A DNA stretch of 44,372 bases from Streptosporangiaceae bacterium (GTDB lineage: Bacteria; Actinomycetota; Actinomycetes; Streptosporangiales; Streptosporangiaceae), in contig JAFARZ010000112.1 of NCBI GenBank assembly GCA_019245115.1, positions 1 to 44,372 of the forward strand, given 5' to 3'. The position numbers and the translations under genes are program-made. This document shows, in pieces, positions 40,616 through 44,372 of the stretch; the first letter of the stretch is position 1; each line of letters starts with the position of its first letter. A model generated the notes under the pieces. It was not told the DNA's origin and did not search any database. It was given only the letters and a program-made list of their open reading frames with translations.

Positions 40616-42337
40616 CTAGCGGGACTCCAGGATCACCATCGACTCGGCCGGCAGGCTGACGCCGTGGGCCAGTGCGGAAGCGTCCATCGTCCCCTGGACG
40701 ATGTTGGAGTTGGTCGCGTTCTGGTTCGCGGCGCTGTAAGTCCAGGTCTGAAGCTGGCCGAACAGCGGCGCGTCAGCGTGAAAGGTGACCGTCTCCGCGG
40801 AACTGGTGCTGGTGTTGATGAACGCGACCGCGGTCTTCCCGCCGGAGAGCAGGGAGCGGTAGGCGAGCACATCGGCCGGGTCGGAGGTACCCATGGCGCT
40901 GAGCACCGCATGCGGCTGGGCCAGCACGGAAGCGAGGACGTAGCCGTAGTAAGGCGTTTCCGTCACGGGCGGCGAGCCGGACGTGAACATCCCGTAGTCC
41001 GGGTTGGTGCACGTGGTGCCAGTATTGCCGTAGTTGTTCATGTCCCACCAGTCCACGGACCGCGCGCCGGCCGAGAGCCACGACAAGACGTCTCCCGCGG
41101 CGAAAAGGGCGCCCGTCGGAGTGCAGACGGTCGTCGTCTCGTTGTTGGACACACCGGTCTCGCCCACGACCACGCCGGCGCGCGGAGCATAGGCGTCCAG
41201 TTCGGTACGGATCTGGCGGTAAAGCGACGGCACGGACATCAACGTCTGAAGCACCTGCTGGTCGGTCGGATTGCTGCCGCCCGTGCTGCCGCCGAAGAAG
41301 AACGGGTAGTAGTGAGCGTCGACAAAGCTCACGTACCGGCCGTCCTGGCCGAGCACCGTGTTGTTCCACTCCGCGTTGTCAGGCACCGAGGCGCCCAGTA
41401 CCTGGCTGGGGAAGGCCCACGGCACGCCGATCCGGGCCGAGGGATCCGCGTTCTTCATGGCGCGCAGGAACGGGAGGGCGTTGGCGGCATAGGAGGTCGC
41501 GAGCGTCTGGGTGCCCGCCGCGTTGCCTTCGGTCGTCTGGGGGCAGGTCGGGTTCTCGAAGACGCCGTTCACCGTCGTATAGGTATTGGGCGTATACCCC
41601 TGGAAGCTGGCGGGCGGCTTGGCCAGCCAGTTGTTGACCTCCCAGCAGCCGTAGTTCTCGTTGCCGACCTCCCAGAGGGCGACACTGTCACCCGAGGTGG
41701 CGCGTGAGTGAGCGACCCAGGCGGCGGCATCCTCCGTCGTGCCAGAGCCGTAGTTCACCGTAACGAAGCTCCGGGCGCCGACCGCCTTGGCCTGGGCGGA
41801 GAACTGGTCGAAGCCCAGCGAGTCCGACCTCGCGCAGCCAGTGCTGGTCACCACGAACGAAGCGGTGGTGTTGAAGGGGAGGCAGTTCTGGATGTCGGAG
41901 TTGGTCTGCCAGCCGTAGAAGTCGGCGTACGAGCCGCCGCCGTAGCGCAGCAGACCGATGTGCGCCGCCGCCAGGAGAGGCTGAATGACGTCGACTCCGC
42001 CACCCGCCGACGTGCCGGCCGCGTAGATATAGTCCCACGGCGCGGCGTTCAGCCCCAGAGCCGAGGAAGAGAGCACGTGGCCTAGTCCGGGGTGCTGGCC
42101 GGGCTGGCTCGCGGCGTCCGCCGCGTTGGCCGTGGCCGCTGTGGCCGCTGTGGCCGCTGTGACCGCTGTGGCCGCTGTGGCCGACAGGGTCGCGGAGACC
42201 AGGACGGCCAGTCCGGCGCACACGGTGGCCCGTCCGCGCACGGCCGGCCACCTGCCCTTCGCTCCGGCTCGGCGGGCCCGGCGTGCCCGGCGGAACAGGC
42301 CAACTGGGTTGACGGATCGTCCAGACGATGCGGCCAT
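40616..42337 (-). CDS. Secreted glycoside hydrolase, clan GH-A-like (arabinofuranosidase-like)
   Basis: A 573-residue exported protein. An Arg-rich N-region (17-36) precedes a hydrophobic stretch and an Ala/Thr repeat (52-73). The catalytic TIM barrel shows LRYGGGSYADFYGW, acid/base candidate Glu227 in WEVGNENYG, FVDAHYYPFFFGG and nucleophile candidate Glu393 in VVGETGVSNNE, then a C-terminal beta domain (TAVAFINTSTSSAETVTF). The pattern fits GH51/GH39-like exo-glycosidases acting on plant polysaccharides; substrate not settled. ATG 42337 has GAGGAG 5 bp upstream; an in-frame start at 42400 lies inside the promoter and is rejected. A dyad GTTAGCTAAC sits just before the ribosome site. Confidence 0.82.
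   Translation of the reverse strand: MAASSGRSVNPVGLFRRARRARRAGAKGRWPAVRGRATVCAGLAVLVSATLSATAATAVTAATAATAATANAADAASQPGQHPGLGHVLSSSALGLNAAPWDYIYAAGTSAGGGVDVIQPLLAAAHIGLLRYGGGSYADFYGWQTNSDIQNCLPFNTTASFVVTSTGCARSDSLGFDQFSAQAKAVGARSFVTVNYGSGTTEDAAAWVAHSRATSGDSVALWEVGNENYGCWEVNNWLAKPPASFQGYTPNTYTTVNGVFENPTCPQTTEGNAAGTQTLATSYAANALPFLRAMKNADPSARIGVPWAFPSQVLGASVPDNAEWNNTVLGQDGRYVSFVDAHYYPFFFGGSTGGSNPTDQQVLQTLMSVPSLYRQIRTELDAYAPRAGVVVGETGVSNNETTTVCTPTGALFAAGDVLSWLSAGARSVDWWDMNNYGNTGTTCTNPDYGMFTSGSPPVTETPYYGYVLASVLAQPHAVLSAMGTSDPADVLAYRSLLSGGKTAVAFINTSTSSAETVTFHADAPLFGQLQTWTYSAANQNATNSNIVQGTMDASALAHGVSLPAESMVILESR
42129..42179 (-). repeat. 9-bp repeats in the leader of the secreted glycosidase
   Basis: Five to six copies of GCTGTGGCC (minus-strand GGCCACAGC) encode an Ala-Thr-Ala run at about residues 53-71, probably the end of the signal region or an extended linker. 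Confidence 0.8.
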
Positions 42338-42349
42338 GGCTACTCCTCG

Positions 42350-42400
42350 GTTAGCTAACGTGCCAGGACCTATACTTATCCGGTTTAGTAGCCGTTTCAA
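42350..42400 (-). promoter_or_regulatory. Promoter and dyad of the secreted glycosidase gene
   Basis: Reading leftwards: -35 TTGAAA (42400-42395), 17-bp spacer, AAGTAT (42377-42372) as -10 candidate, then a perfect GTTAGCTAAC palindrome at 42359-42350, between promoter and ribosome site. The dyad is well placed for a sugar-responsive repressor. Confidence 0.45.
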
Positions 42401-42536
42401 GATGTTTCCAGGAAAGAGCCGGAATATGGTGAAATATTCGCACGATCGCTACCGACAGCACCCTTTCCGCCAAGCACAATTAACTGACAGGCATCCGCGG
42501 CCGCTAAGAGCCCGCATGGGAACTGGACTCTTACGA

Positions 42537-42556
42537 CATCGATGGCGCCATCGATG
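42537..42556. repeat. Perfect 20-bp palindrome
   Basis: CATCGATGGCGCCATCGATG, perfectly self-complementary; its right half is followed by a further GGCGCC. The inner ATGGCGCCAT recurs at 42819-42828. Confidence 0.75.
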
Positions 42557-42687
42557 GCGCCGGAACCGTAGCTATTCACCAGGCGTCGTGGGCTTGTACC
42601 AGCCCGGCAGGTCCCGGCGCAGGGAGCCCAGGTACACATCTCGCCACTCTCATCCCGCCCGCATCGGGGCGCGACCGGATTGCGCGT

Positions 42688-42739
42688 GGATGAATGTGGC
42701 AGCCACCCGGTTATAACCGGGTGGCTGCCACATTCATCC
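42688..42739. repeat. Perfect 52-bp palindrome
   Basis: Twenty-six bases pair perfectly with the next twenty-six, no spacer, centre GTTA|TAAC with CACCCG inside the arms. Same length and same type of TA-rich centre as the palindrome at 28924-28975, but unrelated arm sequence. It lies 312 bp downstream of the ABC ATPase stop; a terminator or cruciform are both possible. Confidence 0.75.
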
Positions 42740-42949
42740 GAACAGGGATCCGAATCGAACCGCTGACGCTACCTGAATAGCTGCCCGGAACCGGACAAAT
42801 TCGCCGCCAATGCGATGAATGGCGCCATCGTCATGCTGAGGGGGGTCATCCAGCCGGGTTAAGTTCCCAAACGCGCCGTAAGGCTTCAGTTTCCTAAGAA
42901 ATCGGCCGACGTTTCCGAAGTGCGGCGCTTGCCGGGCGAACAGACCAAT

Positions 42950-42972
42950 CCCATGGATGTCACATCCATGGG
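42950..42972. repeat. 23-bp palindrome
   Basis: CCCATGGATGT and ACATCCATGGG are perfect complements around one central C, 78 bp beyond the stop of the ABC ATPase gene. Likely part of its terminator or an operator-like dyad. Confidence 0.6.
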
Positions 42973-43050
42973 CACGGGACACCGTGGTTGTGACATTCAC
43001 GGGGTTCGGCACGTCGAACCGATTGGCGGCTCGCTTCTCTCATTGGTTTG

Positions 43051-44073
43051 TTATTCCTCCTCGGCGGCCACTAGATGGTCCGGCTCGTATTCGGTGAGCG
43101 GGGGGGCTTGCAGCGCGATGGCGGGCTCGGGCGGGCGGCGGCGGTTCCGCGACGCGCCCGGTGAGCGACGGCCGGTCATCGTGCTCGTGCCGCCCGTGCC
43201 GATGGTGCCGATGGTGTCGGTCGTGGCGGCTGCGCCATTCGGGCTGGCCGTGATGGCGGGCGCGGAATCACCTTCAGCGGCGGGCGGGCGCCACTTCCTG
43301 TGCAGCTCGGGTACGGCGGCGAGGAGGTTCCTGGTGTAGGAATGCCGGGGGTCGCCGAACACCTTGGTCGTCGCGCCCATCTCGACGATCGCGCCGTGCC
43401 GCAGGATCACGGTCCGGTCGCTCACGTAGTTGCCGAGCGAGAGGTCGTGGGTGATGAACAAGATGCCGAGCCCGGACCGCTTCAAGCTGATGAGCAGGTT
43501 GAGGATGTCGACCCGCGTGGAGGCGTCGAGCATGCTGATGACTTCGTCGGCGATGAGCAGCTTGACATCCAGCAGCAACGCGCGGGCGATGAGCAGGCGC
43601 TGCTGCTGGCCGCCGGACAACTGGTGGGCGTACTTGCCCAGTACGTCGCCAGGATTGAGGGCGACCGCGTGCAGTGCCGTCTCGATCTTCTCGTGCCACG
43701 CCGGTCCGGGCATGGCACGGAAATAGACGTCCCGGATCACCTCGAAGACCCGGTCCGCCTTGTAGATGGGGTTGTAGGAACTGAACGGATCCTGGAACAC
43801 GCCCTGCACATAACGGTAGTAGTCGCGTAGCTGGGTCCGCTTGTACCTGGAGACGTCAGCCCCTTCGAAAACGACCTGGCCGCTGCTGGCGGAGATGAGA
43901 CGCAGCACGACCTTGCCGAGGGTCGTCTTCCCGCTGCCGCTTTCCCCGATGAGCGTGACCACCTCGCCGCGGTCGATGCCGAAGCTGACATCGCGCAGCG
44001 CCGGGGTGAAGCCGCCGCCAAACGTGCTGGACCGGTAAAGCTTGGAGACCTTCTCGATCCGCAGCGTGCTCAT
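43051..44073 (-). CDS. Oligopeptide-type ABC transporter ATPase (OppF/DppF-like)
   Basis: A 340-residue ATPase. Walker A GESGSGKT at 43-50, family blocks GVFQDPFSSYNP and signature HQLSGGQQQRLLIARALLL, Walker B LLIADEVISMLD and switch His in FITHDLSLG. The PVSALD element of most OppF proteins reads VISMLD. After the usual core (to PRHSYTRNLLAAVPELH) there is an 80-residue Ala/Pro/Thr-rich tail unlike the family. ATG 44073 follows GGAGGG; it overlaps the stop of an upstream frame by 4 bp, as OppD-OppF pairs do. Imports peptides or, in some actinomycetes, oligosaccharides. Confidence 0.9.
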   Translation of the reverse strand: MSTLRIEKVSKLYRSSTFGGGFTPALRDVSFGIDRGEVVTLIGESGSGKTTLGKVVLRLISASSGQVVFEGADVSRYKRTQLRDYYRYVQGVFQDPFSSYNPIYKADRVFEVIRDVYFRAMPGPAWHEKIETALHAVALNPGDVLGKYAHQLSGGQQQRLLIARALLLDVKLLIADEVISMLDASTRVDILNLLISLKRSGLGILFITHDLSLGNYVSDRTVILRHGAIVEMGATTKVFGDPRHSYTRNLLAAVPELHRKWRPPAAEGDSAPAITASPNGAAATTDTIGTIGTGGTSTMTGRRSPGASRNRRRPPEPAIALQAPPLTEYEPDHLVAAEEE

Positions 44074-44372
44074 TTTTCCCTCCGCGCCAAGGCCACGCTG
44101 GCGCGCGGCCGGCTTGGGGCCACGGCGGGAATCGCCGCCCCTCCGGGACGGCAACCGCTCCCCTTCCCTCCGCGCCAAGACCTCGCTGCGCGCGGCCGGC
44201 TTGGGGCCACGGCGGGAATCGCCGCCCCTGCGGGACGGCAACCGCTCCCCTTCCCTCCGCGCCAAGACCTCGCTGCGCGCGGCCGGCTTGGGGCCACGGC
44301 GGGAATCGCCGCCCCTGCGGGACGGCAACCGCTCCCCTTCCCTCCGCGCCAAGACCTCGCTGCGCGCGGCCG
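44070..44372 (-). CDS. 3' end of an upstream gene made of 29-residue repeats (partial)
   Basis: A frame open from the window edge ends in TGA overlapping the next ATG by 4 bp (ATGA), the joint expected after an OppD-like gene. Its translation is a tandem repeat of 29 residues (AAIPAVAPSRPRAARSWRGG... with KGSGCRPG) closing in ALARREK. Another minus-strand frame is also open through the array, so coding is not certain. If real, it is a basic repetitive tail on the upstream ATPase. Confidence 0.4.
   Translation of the reverse strand, partial: RPRAARSWRGGKGSGCRPAGAAIPAVAPSRPRAARSWRGGKGSGCRPAGAAIPAVAPSRPRAARSWRGGKGSGCRPGGAAIPAVAPSRPRASVALARREK
44078..44372. repeat. 87-bp tandem repeat array (continues past the window)
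   Basis: Units begin at 44078, 44166, 44253 and 44340, the first 88 bp and diverged, the next two 87 bp and nearly identical, the last cut by the window end. Each contains (minus strand) the GGCGCGGAGGGAA that serves as ribosome site for the ATPase at 44073, so the Shine-Dalgarno itself is multiplied. Confidence 0.9.

Larger units (their letters stand above)
42338..43050. other. Gene-free region with a cluster of palindromes
   Basis: Apart from the glycosidase promoter no gene is supported. The stretch is lower in GC than its surroundings and carries perfect palindromes at 42537-42556 (20 bp), 42688-42739 (52 bp) and 42950-42972 (23 bp). Confidence 0.65.

Overview
The window looks like chromosomal DNA of a high-GC actinomycete. 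Coding frames are GC-rich throughout, GTG starts are common, operon joints are often ATGA overlaps, and it carries actinobacterial hallmarks: AdnA/AdnB-type helicase-nucleases, a type VII secretion mycosin, a PadR/ABC/FtsX cassette and a UBP zinc-finger protein. The species cannot be fixed from this sequence alone.

Layout. 1-244: 3' remnant of an IS630-type transposase. 435-3909 (minus): padR, ABC ATPase, FtsX permease operon with a palindromic operator. 3978-4988: N-terminally truncated acyl-CoA synthetase. 5062-7155: secreted L,D-transpeptidase and a YdcF/DUF218 membrane protein. 7047-8651 (minus): HD-GYP-like/LuxR regulator. 8652-9528: gene-poor, with three kinds of repeat. 9529-12709 (minus): prepilin peptidase, ThDP enzyme, DMT transporter. 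12730-18510: ceramidase-like amidase, type B carboxylesterase, a zinc-finger protein (minus) and a berberine-bridge-type flavoprotein; a RibD-like reductase follows on the minus strand. 19142-19949: gene-poor, with a second copy of the dispersed repeat. 19950-26981 (minus): the most unusual locus, described below. 27030-28677: azlD/azlC divergent from an XRE-cupin regulator. 28982-38044: adnB-like and adnA-like genes split by an esterase/amine-oxidase pair on the other strand. 38104-40528 (minus): alkyltransferase-like protein, mycosin and a membrane protein. 40616-42337 (minus): secreted glycosidase. 42338-43050: gene-free and rich in palindromes. 43051-44372 (minus): oligopeptide-type ABC ATPase with an 87-bp tandem repeat upstream.

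Main biological story. Five co-oriented genes (26981 down to 19950) form a sugar-type ABC importer (lipoprotein, single-domain ATPase, XylH-like permease) linked to a two-component system whose kinase is itself an ABC ATPase. Residues 36-265 of the 881-residue kinase are a complete, motif-intact sugar-importer ATPase closely resembling the stand-alone ATPase; GAF-like regions and a HisKA/HATPase kinase core follow. The kinase has no membrane segment, so the natural hypothesis is that it reads the state of the transporter through its ABC domain. A perfect 10-bp direct repeat with 11-bp period, a layout typical of OmpR-family sites, lies just upstream of the lipoprotein gene.

Repeats. A 130-180 bp structured element occurs three times. 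A short G-rich hairpin of REP type occurs four times, three of them inside the kinase and response-regulator genes, where it is translated. Two perfect 52-bp palindromes, several short in-frame tandem repeats and an 87-bp tandem array complete the set.
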